From assembly GCA_964431545.1 (NCBI GenBank), contig CAYSLC010000193.1, positions 1 to 10,418 of the forward strand: a stretch of DNA of 10,418 nt. Direction: 5' to 3'. The DNA is from CAYSLC01 sp964431545 (GTDB lineage: Bacteria; Desulfobacterota; Desulfobacteria; Desulfobacterales; JAABSP01). Numbering within the stretch: position 1 is the stretch's first letter; every line of letters begins with the position of its first letter. Position numbers and translations under genes: made by a program. Positions 1 through 7,455 of this stretch are shown piece after piece. A model generated the notes under the pieces. The model saw only the letters and a list, made by a program, of their open reading frames with translations. It did no database searches and was not told the origin of the DNA.

Positions 1-39
1 ACGCTTATCATACAGACGGGCTTTCCGGAACCGGTTCAA

Positions 40-113
40 GGTTGGGAGTTCCGCCTTCAGGCGGCTCGGCACCGGTGTTCGCCCGAAACCGCCTGAAGGC
101 GGAACTCCCAACC
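40..113. repeat. Inverted pair of REP-like elements (BIME-like)
   Basis: Two 25-bp arms (40-64 and 89-113) are perfect reverse complements, separated by a 24-base spacer. Each arm carries its own small hairpin, CCGCCT-TC-AGGCGG, preceded by GGAG and TT. A GGAG or GTAG tetranucleotide next to a short imperfect palindrome is the hallmark of REP sequences mobilised by RAYT (Y1 transposase-like) proteins, and two REPs head to head form a BIME. The element lies downstream of the minus-strand AlbA_2 gene, so the long stem could also end or stabilise that transcript, although no clear T-run follows it. The REP assignment rests on structure alone; copy number in the genome is unknown. Confidence 0.7.
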
Positions 114-215
114 CATTCACAAAGAGCGACGGCCCCCGCGAGATACAACCGCATGCGGTTTCAATGTACGGAATGCCTGTGGAATCGTTTCAGAGACCGA
201 TCGTGAGGGAGGGAA

Positions 216-296
216 ATGGACCATTACGACATCGCCGCAAAGGTTTTGATCGAATCGGCCGCCTATGACGACATCAAGGATGAGGGGAGAAAATGA
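216..296 (+). CDS. Possible 26-residue peptide or 5' remnant of a lost gene
   Basis: An ATG at 216 follows a purine-rich GAGGGAGGGAA ribosome site and reads MDHYDIAAKVLIESAAYDD and seven more residues to a TGA at 294-296. The stop overlaps a second ATG at 293 (ATGA), itself preceded by GAGGGGAG. That second frame runs 49 codons, but nearly all of it lies antisense to the 3' end of the AlbA_2 gene and is low-complexity. The first residues resemble, from memory only, the starts of Rpn-type nuclease/DUF4351 proteins, so this may be the head of a deleted gene next to the REP pair. It could equally be a chance ORF. No function is claimed. Confidence 0.2.
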   Translation: MDHYDIAAKVLIESAAYDDIKDEGRK

Positions 297-312
297 ATTC
301 CCTCGATCACAC

Positions 313-1479
313 CTACCGATCATGGAGAACGGCCCGCAGCTCCACGCCGAGGTCGACGAATTCGATCTCCCGCCGGCCCATCTCCCGGAGCCTCCGGTTG
401 GAGCGGAGGATGCCCCGGCCGATCTTCTCCACGAATCCGTAATCCTTCAAGGTCTGCATGATGATGGGGTTCCGGTGGTAGGAGACGCCCGCCTTCACGC
501 GGTCCACGGTGAGGGTGTCGGGGAGGGTCCCCGGGCTCCGGACCTCCAGCCGGCCGTCGAAGACGAAGAGGCGGATCGTGGCGCCCCAGACGGCGTAGTC
601 CCGGTGGGCGACGGCGTTGGCGATCAGCTCCCGGACGATGGCCGCGGGATACTGTTCCAGGTCGGTGCGCCGGACCCCGTCGGCGTCGAAACGGACGCCG
701 GTCCTGGAGTGCCGGTCGGCAAACCGCAGGCTCCCATCCATGACGTCCCGGACCGCGCCGGTGAATTCCTTCATCTCCAGGATGTCGGCGGCCTCGTCCC
801 CGCCGTCGAAACAGACCGCCTTGACACCCGTCTGGGGCAGAAACCGGGCCGGGTCCTTTCCGAAGAGGATCATCCCGGCGATCGTGGGGATCTCCTCGCC
901 GTTGGCGCTCTCCAGAAGATGGAGGTTGCGGAGGATCCCCAGGAACTCCTCCTCCGTCTCCACCGGGTCGTCGATGGACCGGTATTGGTGGAGATACTCC
1001 TCCAGGTAGCTCCGGTTCAGGTCGTTGGGCCGGGCCCCGTGGACCGGCTTGACCTCGAAATGGACGAGGTCGCCGTTCTGGAAAAGCCGGACGAGTTCCT
1101 CGTTGGTGGGCTCCAGCGATGACGACCCGGCGCGGATGTAGAACTTCCCGCTGGTCTTCACCCTGTAGGGGCGATTGGGTCCGCGCGGGACCTCCACCGC
1201 CAGCACCGTTTCGCCGTCGATCTCGGTGAAGGCGAACCTGGGGATCAGGGACGGGACGATGTTGTTGCGGCAGATCTGGACCACCCGCTGCTCCACCCGG
1301 CGGTCCCGGACCCCTTCCACGGTCCCGTCGTCCCGGACCCCGACCAGAAGCGTCCCCCCGTCGATGTTGGCAAAAGCGACGATACCCTTGGCGATGCTTT
1401 CGCCACGGGCCTTTTCCGCCTTGAATTCCAGAACGGAACTCTCCCCCATCCGGAGGGTCTCTTTGGTGATGCGCGTCAT
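313..1479 (-). CDS. AlbA_2 (Schlafen-type) domain regulator with C-terminal GHKL-ATPase-like region
   Basis: This 388-residue protein belongs to the family often annotated 'ATP-binding protein', 'transcriptional regulator' or 'RecG C-terminal-like'. Near the N-terminus, ESSVLEFK (residues 13-20) followed by AKGIVAFANIDGGTLLVGVRDDG (two adjoining parts, about 30-52) is the AlbA_2 signature, a fold linked to nucleic-acid binding or cleavage. RELIANAVAHRDY (283-295) and the later KIGRGILRSNRRLREMG (352-368) mark the HATPase_c_4-type half. Start choice: the ATG at 1479 has AAAGG five bases upstream, while a GTG at 1503 adds eight residues with a badly spaced site. It is transcribed divergently from the OPT-like operon, so it could regulate it, but members of this family are often solitary. 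DNA target and exact activity are unknown. Confidence 0.88.
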   Translation of the reverse strand: MTRITKETLRMGESSVLEFKAEKARGESIAKGIVAFANIDGGTLLVGVRDDGTVEGVRDRRVEQRVVQICRNNIVPSLIPRFAFTEIDGETVLAVEVPRGPNRPYRVKTSGKFYIRAGSSSLEPTNEELVRLFQNGDLVHFEVKPVHGARPNDLNRSYLEEYLHQYRSIDDPVETEEEFLGILRNLHLLESANGEEIPTIAGMILFGKDPARFLPQTGVKAVCFDGGDEAADILEMKEFTGAVRDVMDGSLRFADRHSRTGVRFDADGVRRTDLEQYPAAIVRELIANAVAHRDYAVWGATIRLFVFDGRLEVRSPGTLPDTLTVDRVKAGVSYHRNPIIMQTLKDYGFVEKIGRGILRSNRRLREMGRREIEFVDLGVELRAVLHDR

Positions 1480-1515
1480 CTCTCCCTTTCTTTCCAAATC
1501 CACGTCCTGATCTCT

Positions 1516-1545
1516 TTTCTACCATCAGAGGTCGGCCCGCCGCAA
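1516..1545 (-). promoter_or_regulatory. Weak candidate promoter for the AlbA_2 gene
   Basis: Read on the minus strand, TTGCGG (1545-1540) and TAGAAA (1521-1516) are separated by 18 bases, about 40 bases before the ATG at 1479. The -10 matches four of six consensus positions and the -35 three of six. It is the best sigma70-like pair I can see in the spacer for this direction, but the match is modest. Confidence 0.3.
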
Positions 1546-1549
1546 GGCC

Positions 1550-1572
1550 GTTGAATGAGGCTGTTGAATGAG
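1550..1572. repeat. Short direct repeat in the divergent spacer
   Basis: GTTGAATGAG occurs twice (1550-1559 and 1563-1572) with a 13-base period. It sits between the two divergent promoters, just upstream of the minus-strand -35 candidate. It could be a tandem binding site for a regulator or a chance duplication. Confidence 0.4.
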
Positions 1573-1703
1573 ACGTGGAAGGCGGTCGCGTCGCCGGAGG
1601 CCGACCCCCCCGACAAATAGGGAAAGCCCCCTGAAGGAGGCCGTGGGCCGGGGCCTCGGGGCGGGGGCATCCTCCGGCGAGAGGGAGCCGAACAGGAAAT
1701 GGC

Positions 1704-1732
1704 TTGTCCCGCCGCCCTGGGTGGTGTATATC
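1704..1732 (+). promoter_or_regulatory. Candidate sigma70-type promoter of the OPT-like operon
   Basis: TTGTCC (1704-1709) and TATATC (1727-1732) have the ideal 17-base spacing, each matching four of six consensus positions. The predicted transcript would start near 1739 and have a leader of about 80 bases before the ATG at 1820. The rest of the 1480-1819 spacer is very GC-rich and shows no convincing coding potential. Confidence 0.45.
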
Positions 1733-1741
1733 CTCCGGAGG

Positions 1742-1765
1742 CGACGGGGACGGCAGGCCCCGTCG
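1742..1765 (+). promoter_or_regulatory. Hairpin at the predicted 5' end of the OPT-like operon leader
   Basis: CGACGGGG (1742-1749) pairs perfectly with CCCCGTCG (1758-1765) across an eight-base loop. It would lie within a few bases of the predicted transcription start. A small CCTCCGGAGG palindrome directly precedes it. No U-run follows, so it is not an intrinsic terminator. It could stabilise the 5' end or affect translation; it does not match any riboswitch that I recognise. Confidence 0.3.
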
Positions 1766-1819
1766 GTTCCCATCGAGGTGGTGGCGGCCCGTCCGCCCGA
1801 GAGGAGACGCGATCGGATC

Positions 1820-3844
1820 ATGGGATCCACCGGCAGCCCCCTGGAGATGACAGAGACCCCGGAAGGGGAACGGGTGCCCGTGCGGTGGCGGGCCGTCCTC
1901 CTGGGGCTGCTCCTCGCGGCGGTCATCTGCGTCCTGACCCCCTTCAACAACGTCTACCGGGGCGGGACCCTCCTGGGCGGGGGGCACTTCCCCCTGGCGC
2001 CCTTTGTCCTGATCTTCTGGATCACGGTCTTCACCGCCCTTGCGGGACGGGTGGCCGGCCTCCGGCGATGGCTCACCGGCCGGGAGGTCCTGGTGATCTG
2101 GGTCATGATGGTCCTGGTCTCGGGGATCGCCTACACCGGCCTGGCCCGGACCCTCTTCGTCAACCTCAGCGCCCCCTACCACTTCGCCACCGTGGGCAAC
2201 CAGTGGGAGACGCTGCTCCACCCCCACATGCCCGACGCCTGGTACCCCCGGTCCCCGGAGGCGGTGAAGGCGATCTACAACGGCCTTCCCGGCGGCCGGG
2301 AGATGGGGTGGGGCGCCGTTCTGGCCGAGATCCCCTGGGGCGCCTGGATCATGCCCCTGGCGGCCTGGGGGGGGTTCACCCTGCTCTGCTTCGGGGTGAT
2401 CCTCTGCCTGGTCAACCTCATGGGCCGGCAGTGGATCCACCACGAGCGGATGAACCTTCCCCTTCTGCGGGTCCCCCAGTTGATGAGCGGCTCCCTCGAC
2501 GAGGGAGCCTTCGGCCGGTTCATGACGGACCGGTTCCTCCTGGCCGGACTCCTGGTCCCCGTCTTCCTGCACCTGTTAAACGGCCTCCACTTCTACTTCC
2601 CGGCGGTCCCCCAGATCCCCACCCTGATCCTGGCGGGGCCCTACTTCCCCAAGTTCGGCCTCTTCTCCGGGTTCCACAAGCTCAAGATCCACCTCTATCC
2701 GGCCTTCATCGGGTTCGCCTTCCTCGCCTCGCGCCAGATCTCGCTCTCCTTCTGGCTCTTCTTTTTGGCCGGGGGGCTGCTCATGGGCCTTTTGCCGCTT
2801 CTGGGGTACGCCATCCCGGCGGCGGCTTTGGGGGTCACCTTCGGCCCCACCCTCTCCCGGCCCGAGGAGACCCAGATGATGGGGGCCTACGGGGTCTTCT
2901 TCCTCTTCATCCTCTGGCTCGCCCGCCACCATCTGGCCGGGGTCGTCCGGCAGGCCCTGGGCCGGGAGCGGCCCCCGGCGCCCCGGACCGAGTGGTTCAG
3001 CCTTCGGCTCTCCTTCTGGGGGGCGGTGGCCGGCATCTTCGGGATCGTCGGCTGGCTCTGCTATTTCGGCATGTCCCCGGTCGCCTCGGTCCTCGTGGTG
3101 GGGGCCTTCTTCATGGTGATGGTGGTGGCGAGCCGGGTGATCTGCCAGGGAGGCGTGGCCTACTTCACCCTCACGGCGGCGCCGGTGGACGGACTCCTCT
3201 TCCTCTTCGGTCCGGGGTTCTTCGGCCCCACCGGGATCCTCCTGGCCGGGGTGGTCCAGAAGGTCCTCTTCCTCGACCTGCGGGAGTCGCTGATGCCGTC
3301 GTTATTTCATGCGAGCGCCGTCACCCAGCCGGTCCGGGAAAAAAGGCGCATGGCGGCGGCCATGGTCCTGGCCCTGGTCACCGGGGTGGCGGTCTCCATG
3401 ACGGCCATGCTGGCGCTCTGTTACCGGTACGGGATCCGGGAACTCCAGCTCGACTGGGCCACCCGCACCGTCACCACCGTCTACGGAAACATCGCGGCCC
3501 TGATCGAAACGCCGGTGACCTACGGCGGATGGGTCCTCGGGTTCTCGGTGGCCGGGGCCCTGGTCATGGCCCTCCTTCTGGCCGGGTACCACCGGTTTCC
3601 CTGGTGGCCCATCCACCCCATCGGCTACCTGATGACCTACAGCTCGGCCATGCGGATCCTCTGGTTCTCGTTCTTCGCCGGATGGCTCTGCAACGCCCTG
3701 TGCATGCGGTACGGCGGGGTGGTGCTCTTCAAGCGGCTCCGGTACTTCTTCGCGGGACTGATCATCGGCGATTTCCTCATGGGCGGCGTCTGGGCCGTCG
3801 TGGGGCTGTTCACCAGCGGCGGCTACCTGGTGCTGCCCGACTAA
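1820..3844 (+). CDS. DUF6785/DUF6784 family polytopic membrane protein (OPT-like)
   Basis: A 674-residue inner-membrane protein with many hydrophobic segments, for example about residues 25-40, 60-75, 90-108, 178-200, 238-255, 306-330, 355-370, 398-440, 511-535, 568-590 and 640-668. HHERMNLPLLRVPQLM (207-222) corresponds to the 'ERLxFPL..LPL' stretch of DUF6785 proteins. The C-terminal part, WWPIHPIGYLM (595-605), then WFSFFAGW and YGGVVLFKRLRYFFAGLIIG (631-650), is typical of DUF6784. The family resembles oligopeptide transporters; substrate and direction are unknown. Start choice: the frame is open from 1568, but the first 84 codons give an Arg/Pro-rich sequence unlike a protein start, and 1820 is the first ATG before the first membrane segment. 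Its ribosome site is poor (GAGGAG 13 bases away), so the start is less certain than the gene. It lies in an operon with the next gene, 13 bases downstream. Confidence 0.85.
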   Translation: MGSTGSPLEMTETPEGERVPVRWRAVLLGLLLAAVICVLTPFNNVYRGGTLLGGGHFPLAPFVLIFWITVFTALAGRVAGLRRWLTGREVLVIWVMMVLVSGIAYTGLARTLFVNLSAPYHFATVGNQWETLLHPHMPDAWYPRSPEAVKAIYNGLPGGREMGWGAVLAEIPWGAWIMPLAAWGGFTLLCFGVILCLVNLMGRQWIHHERMNLPLLRVPQLMSGSLDEGAFGRFMTDRFLLAGLLVPVFLHLLNGLHFYFPAVPQIPTLILAGPYFPKFGLFSGFHKLKIHLYPAFIGFAFLASRQISLSFWLFFLAGGLLMGLLPLLGYAIPAAALGVTFGPTLSRPEETQMMGAYGVFFLFILWLARHHLAGVVRQALGRERPPAPRTEWFSLRLSFWGAVAGIFGIVGWLCYFGMSPVASVLVVGAFFMVMVVASRVICQGGVAYFTLTAAPVDGLLFLFGPGFFGPTGILLAGVVQKVLFLDLRESLMPSLFHASAVTQPVREKRRMAAAMVLALVTGVAVSMTAMLALCYRYGIRELQLDWATRTVTTVYGNIAALIETPVTYGGWVLGFSVAGALVMALLLAGYHRFPWWPIHPIGYLMTYSSAMRILWFSFFAGWLCNALCMRYGGVVLFKRLRYFFAGLIIGDFLMGGVWAVVGLFTSGGYLVLPD

Positions 3845-3857
3845 AAGGGCGAATCCC

Positions 3858-5816
3858 ATGTACGAGGACAAGGAACTCCAGGAATACCGGGATTTGATGA
3901 CCGTCCCCTCCCACTTCGAGGAGGGGTTCGACTGGAAGACCATCGTGGGCGCCGTCTTCATCGGTTTCCTCATGATGCCCGGCAGCATGTACCTCCAGCT
4001 CGTCATCGGCACCGGCGTGGGGCCGGCGGCCCGGTGGGTGACCATCATCCTTTTCGCCGAGATCGCCAAACGGTCCTTCACCGAACTCAAGCAGCAGGAG
4101 ATCTTCCTCCTCTACTACATGGCCGGGGCGGCCCTCGCCTCCCCCTTCCAGGGGCTCCTCTGGAACCAGTATCTGGTCCAGTCGGACGCCGCCAAAATGC
4201 TCGGCCTCACCGAGTTCATCCCGCCATGGGTGGCGCCGGCGCCGGAGTCGATGTCCCTGGTGGAGCGGACCTTCCTCCACCGGGACTGGATGATCCCCAT
4301 CCTCCTTCTGGTGGGCTCCCAGATCATCCAGCGGGTGGACCACTTCGGGCTGGGGTACGCCCTCTACCGGATCACCTCGGACGTGGAGAAGCTCCCCTTC
4401 CCCATGGCGCCGGTGGGGGCCCTGGGGACCATGGCCCTGGCGGAATCCACCGAGGACAAGACCAAAAGCTGGAAGTGGCGGGTCTTCTCCATCGGCGGGG
4501 TCATCGGGCTCGCCTTCGGCGGGATCTACGTCCTGCTCCCCACCGCGTCGGGGCTCCTCTTCACCGAGCCGATCCGGCTGATCCCCATCCCGTGGATCGA
4601 TTTCACCCGCCAGACGGAGTCGATTCTGCCGGCGGTGGCCACGGGCCTCCAGCTCGATCTGGGCCTCATCTTCATCGGCATGGTCCTGCCCTTCTGGGCG
4701 GTCATGGGGGGGCTGGCCGGGCTTTTGATCACCGTGGCCCTCAACCCGGTCCTCCTCCAGGCCGGGATCCTCAAGCGGTGGCATCCGGGCATGGAGACGG
4801 TGGACACCGTCTTCGCCAACAACTTCGATTTCTACATGAGCTTCGGTATCGGGCTGGGCCTGGCCATCGCCGTGGTGGGGATCTGGCACGTGGTCCGCTC
4901 CTTCCAACGATCCGCCGAGCGTCGGGGGGACTGGAAGGTCCTCTTCCGGCCGCCGCCGGGCCGGGGGGACTTCAACTTCTGGATCTCCATCGGCATCTAC
5001 GTCTTCTCCACCCTCGCCTACGTGGGGCTCTGCGTCTGGCTGGTGCCCAACTTCCCCTGGATCTTCTTTCTGGGGTACGGGTTCCTCTACACGCCGGTGA
5101 TCTCCTACATCTCCGCCCGCATGGAGGGGATCGCCGGCCAGTTCGTGAGCCTGCCCCTGGTCCGGGAGGCGAGCTTCATCGCCGGGGCCCGGTTCTTCGG
5201 GTACCAGGGGATCGAGATCTGGTACGCCCCCATCCCCCTGCACAACTACGGGGAGGCCACCGTCCAGTTCCGCCAGGTGGAGCTGACCGGCACATCCATC
5301 CGGGGATTGATCAAGTCGGAATTCGTGGTCTTTCCGGTGGTGATGATCGCCAGCCTGGTCTTCTCCCAGTTCATCTGGCGGCTTGCGCCCATCCCCTCGG
5401 CCGCCTACCCCTACGCCCAGGAGCTGTGGCACCTCCAGGCCCTCAACACGCTGCTGATGCAGACCTCGACGCTGGAGGGCAACAGCATGTTCTTCCAGGC
5501 CCTCAAGGGGACCTACGTCGCCTCCGGCCTCGGCTTCGGCCTGATCCTCTACGCGCTGCTGACGGTGATGGGGCTGCCGATTTTGCTCATCTACGGGGTG
5601 GTGCGGGGGTTGGGCCAGTCGACCCCCCACGGGCTGATCCTGGAGGTGGTCGGGGCCCTGCTGGGGCGGTTCTTCTTCCTCAAGCGGTACGGGACCATGT
5701 GGCGGCAGTACGCCCCGGTGCTCCTGGCGGGATTCTCCTGCGGCATGGGGCTCACCGGCATGTTCGCCATGGGGTTCGCCCTGATCCTCAAGTCCCTGGG
5801 CCGTCTGGCCTATTGA
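3858..5816 (+). CDS. OPT-like membrane transporter, partner of the DUF6785 protein
   Basis: A 652-residue membrane protein with a short charged N-terminus, then many membrane segments (for example about residues 28-50, 58-70, 81-100, 144-158, 208-232, 264-300, 325-345, 374-394, 399-417, 488-505, 555-582 and 618-645). EKLPFPMAPVGAL (177-189) matches the conserved 'PFP' region of OPT-like proteins and aligns in position and sense with NLPLLRVPQLM of the upstream protein. The C-terminal FFFLKRYGTMWRQYAPVLLAG (two adjoining parts) likewise parallels VLFKRLRYFFAGLIIG there. The two therefore look like distant paralogues. Similar proteins are annotated 'peptide transporter', but the substrate is not established. 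AAAAGGG lies eight bases before the ATG. Its last 29 bases overlap the 3' end of the convergent diguanylate cyclase gene. Confidence 0.85.
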   Translation: MYEDKELQEYRDLMTVPSHFEEGFDWKTIVGAVFIGFLMMPGSMYLQLVIGTGVGPAARWVTIILFAEIAKRSFTELKQQEIFLLYYMAGAALASPFQGLLWNQYLVQSDAAKMLGLTEFIPPWVAPAPESMSLVERTFLHRDWMIPILLLVGSQIIQRVDHFGLGYALYRITSDVEKLPFPMAPVGALGTMALAESTEDKTKSWKWRVFSIGGVIGLAFGGIYVLLPTASGLLFTEPIRLIPIPWIDFTRQTESILPAVATGLQLDLGLIFIGMVLPFWAVMGGLAGLLITVALNPVLLQAGILKRWHPGMETVDTVFANNFDFYMSFGIGLGLAIAVVGIWHVVRSFQRSAERRGDWKVLFRPPPGRGDFNFWISIGIYVFSTLAYVGLCVWLVPNFPWIFFLGYGFLYTPVISYISARMEGIAGQFVSLPLVREASFIAGARFFGYQGIEIWYAPIPLHNYGEATVQFRQVELTGTSIRGLIKSEFVVFPVVMIASLVFSQFIWRLAPIPSAAYPYAQELWHLQALNTLLMQTSTLEGNSMFFQALKGTYVASGLGFGLILYALLTVMGLPILLIYGVVRGLGQSTPHGLILEVVGALLGRFFFLKRYGTMWRQYAPVLLAGFSCGMGLTGMFAMGFALILKSLGRLAY

Positions 5817-7455
5817 TCACCACCAGCCGGTCCTTGCCCGCCATCTTGGCTTCGTACATGGCGCCGTCCGCCTCGGCCAGAATATCGGAGGCGCTCCGGT
5901 GGACCGGGTCGCTTCTGCTCAGCCCCACGCTCACCGAGGTGACGATCCGCCGGCCGTCCACCACCACCGGCCGGCGGACCGCCGCCAGGATCCGGTCGGC
6001 CACGGCCCGGGCCTGGGACGGGGGCAGGGTCTTCCGAAGGAGGACCAGAAACTCGTCGCCCCCCAGGCGGGCCACCATGTCCCCCTCCCGGACGGCCCCG
6101 GCCAGCCGCATGGCGATGTTCCGGAGGACCTCGTCCCCGATGTGGTGGCCGTGGGTGTCGTTGATCGCCTTGAAGCCGTCCAGGTCGATGAAGATCAGCC
6201 AGAAGGGGGCCGATTCCCGGCGGAGGTACGCCGCCATCTCCGATTCGATGATCCCGATGATGTGGCGGCGGTTCGGCAGCCCGGTGAGGGAATCGTGGGT
6301 GGCCAGATGGTGGAGTTTGCGCTCCAGCCCCTTGCGCTCGGTGATGTCGTGGACGATGAACAGAAACTGGTTCCGGGCGTCGGGATCGGCCATGGAGAGG
6401 GCCAGGCCCGACAGCAGGGCGTCCACCCGCCCCCCGTTGTGCCGGCAGAGGGCGACCTCCTGGTCGCGCAGCGGCATCCCCTGCCGGAGCGCCGCCATGA
6501 TCCGCCCATAGGCCTCCTCCTCGATCCCCAGGACGTCTCTCAAAAGCGGGTTGGGGACATTTCCGGCTTCGGCGAGGCCGCACAGCCGGAAGAAGCTGGG
6601 ATTGGCGGTGCGGATCACCCCCTGGGGATCGGTGACCGTCACCCCCACCGGCAGGCTGAACAGAATCTGTTCCAGATAGTCCTTGGAGACGGTGGTTCCC
6701 CGAAGGGTTTCGGCCACCCGCTTGAGGGTCCGGCCGAGATCGCCGATCTCGTCGGATCGATCGGTGGGGACCTCGATGCGATAGTCCCGCCGTCCGATCT
6801 TCTCGATGCTCTCGGAGAGGGCCGAGAGGGGCCGGGTGATCCCCCTGGAGAGAAGGAAAGCCCCGATGAAGCCGACGATCAGGATGGCCATGAAGCTCTG
6901 GACCAGCCGGATCCGGCTTCGGGAGACGGCCTCGTGAAACAACCGGTCGGTTCTGGCGTCCAGGGCCTCGGCGGCGCTTTGCACCTCCCCGGCATCGAAG
7001 GCCATGGCCACTTTCCCAATGGTCTTTTCGCCGATCCGAACGGGCAATTCCATCCGCAGCCTGTTCCCGCCCCCATCCAGCAGATCCGGGGTATAGGTCC
7101 GCCCGAGCGCGGCCGACGCGGCCGTTCCGTCTCCGAGGATCATGCCGTGCTGGTCCACCACCAGAACGGCGGTCACGAACCCCTGCTCCCGGGCCACCAT
7201 GGTGAGGTTGCGGACCGCCTCCAGGTCCTTGGCATAGACGGGCTGGACCATCTGCTCCGCGAACATGGCGCCCAGGGACCGGACCTTCTCCTCCCAGCTC
7301 TCCCGGAGGAAGTCATGGAGGACCCGGTCGGTGATCGCCTCGGTCCCCCGGAACGCCTTCCCATGGATGTTTCCGGTTGAGAGGAAGACCAGGCCGGCGA
7401 CGGCGGCCACCAGGAGGGTCGTCCAGAGGGTGAGACGGGTCTGTATGCGTTTCAT
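5788..7455 (-). CDS. Membrane diguanylate cyclase: periplasmic sensor, HAMP, PAS, GGDEF
   Basis: The 555-residue protein should make cyclic di-GMP from two GTP at the inner membrane. Order: membrane segment about residues 9-26; periplasmic domain about 30-183; second membrane segment 186-203; HAMP about 203-256 (RGITRPLSALSESIEKI, then DEIGDLGRTL); PAS about 258-378, ending in FIVHDITERK; GGDEF domain 379-548. The domain has DSLTGLPNRR (388-397), IDLDGFKAINDTHGH (423-437), an intact GGDEF active site at 465-469 and an RxxD inhibitory site (REGD, 456-459) exactly five residues before it, so activity and product feedback are expected. There is no EAL domain. The ATG shares ATGA with the stop of the upstream PhnD-like gene, with GGAGGAG about 11 bases before it, so the two are translationally coupled; the binding protein is the likely input. 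The periplasmic domain family is unassigned; a Cache-like fold is a guess. Confidence 0.93.
   Translation of the reverse strand: MKRIQTRLTLWTTLLVAAVAGLVFLSTGNIHGKAFRGTEAITDRVLHDFLRESWEEKVRSLGAMFAEQMVQPVYAKDLEAVRNLTMVAREQGFVTAVLVVDQHGMILGDGTAASAALGRTYTPDLLDGGGNRLRMELPVRIGEKTIGKVAMAFDAGEVQSAAEALDARTDRLFHEAVSRSRIRLVQSFMAILIVGFIGAFLLSRGITRPLSALSESIEKIGRRDYRIEVPTDRSDEIGDLGRTLKRVAETLRGTTVSKDYLEQILFSLPVGVTVTDPQGVIRTANPSFFRLCGLAEAGNVPNPLLRDVLGIEEEAYGRIMAALRQGMPLRDQEVALCRHNGGRVDALLSGLALSMADPDARNQFLFIVHDITERKGLERKLHHLATHDSLTGLPNRRHIIGIIESEMAAYLRRESAPFWLIFIDLDGFKAINDTHGHHIGDEVLRNIAMRLAGAVREGDMVARLGGDEFLVLLRKTLPPSQARAVADRILAAVRRPVVVDGRRIVTSVSVGLSRSDPVHRSASDILAEADGAMYEAKMAGKDRLVVINRPDGPGT

Noticed and set aside
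147..160. 14-base perfect palindrome AACCGCATGCGGTT
   Set aside because: A single copy with no promoter or partner site nearby; it could be a binding site but nothing supports it.
265..1122. Long plus-strand ORF across the AlbA_2 gene
   Set aside because: Its product is low-complexity (Asp/Val/Gly/Pro) and antisense to a gene with clear domains; it is a GC-rich shadow.
1568..1819. Upstream extension of the DUF6785 frame by 84 codons
   Set aside because: The sequence is Arg/Pro/Gly-rich with no family likeness, and it overlaps the best promoter candidate; it is open mainly because GC-rich DNA lacks stops.
3810..5630. Long minus-strand ORF opposite the second OPT-like gene
   Set aside because: A His/Glu/Gly/Pro-rich product without domains, mirrored by a convincing membrane protein on the plus strand.
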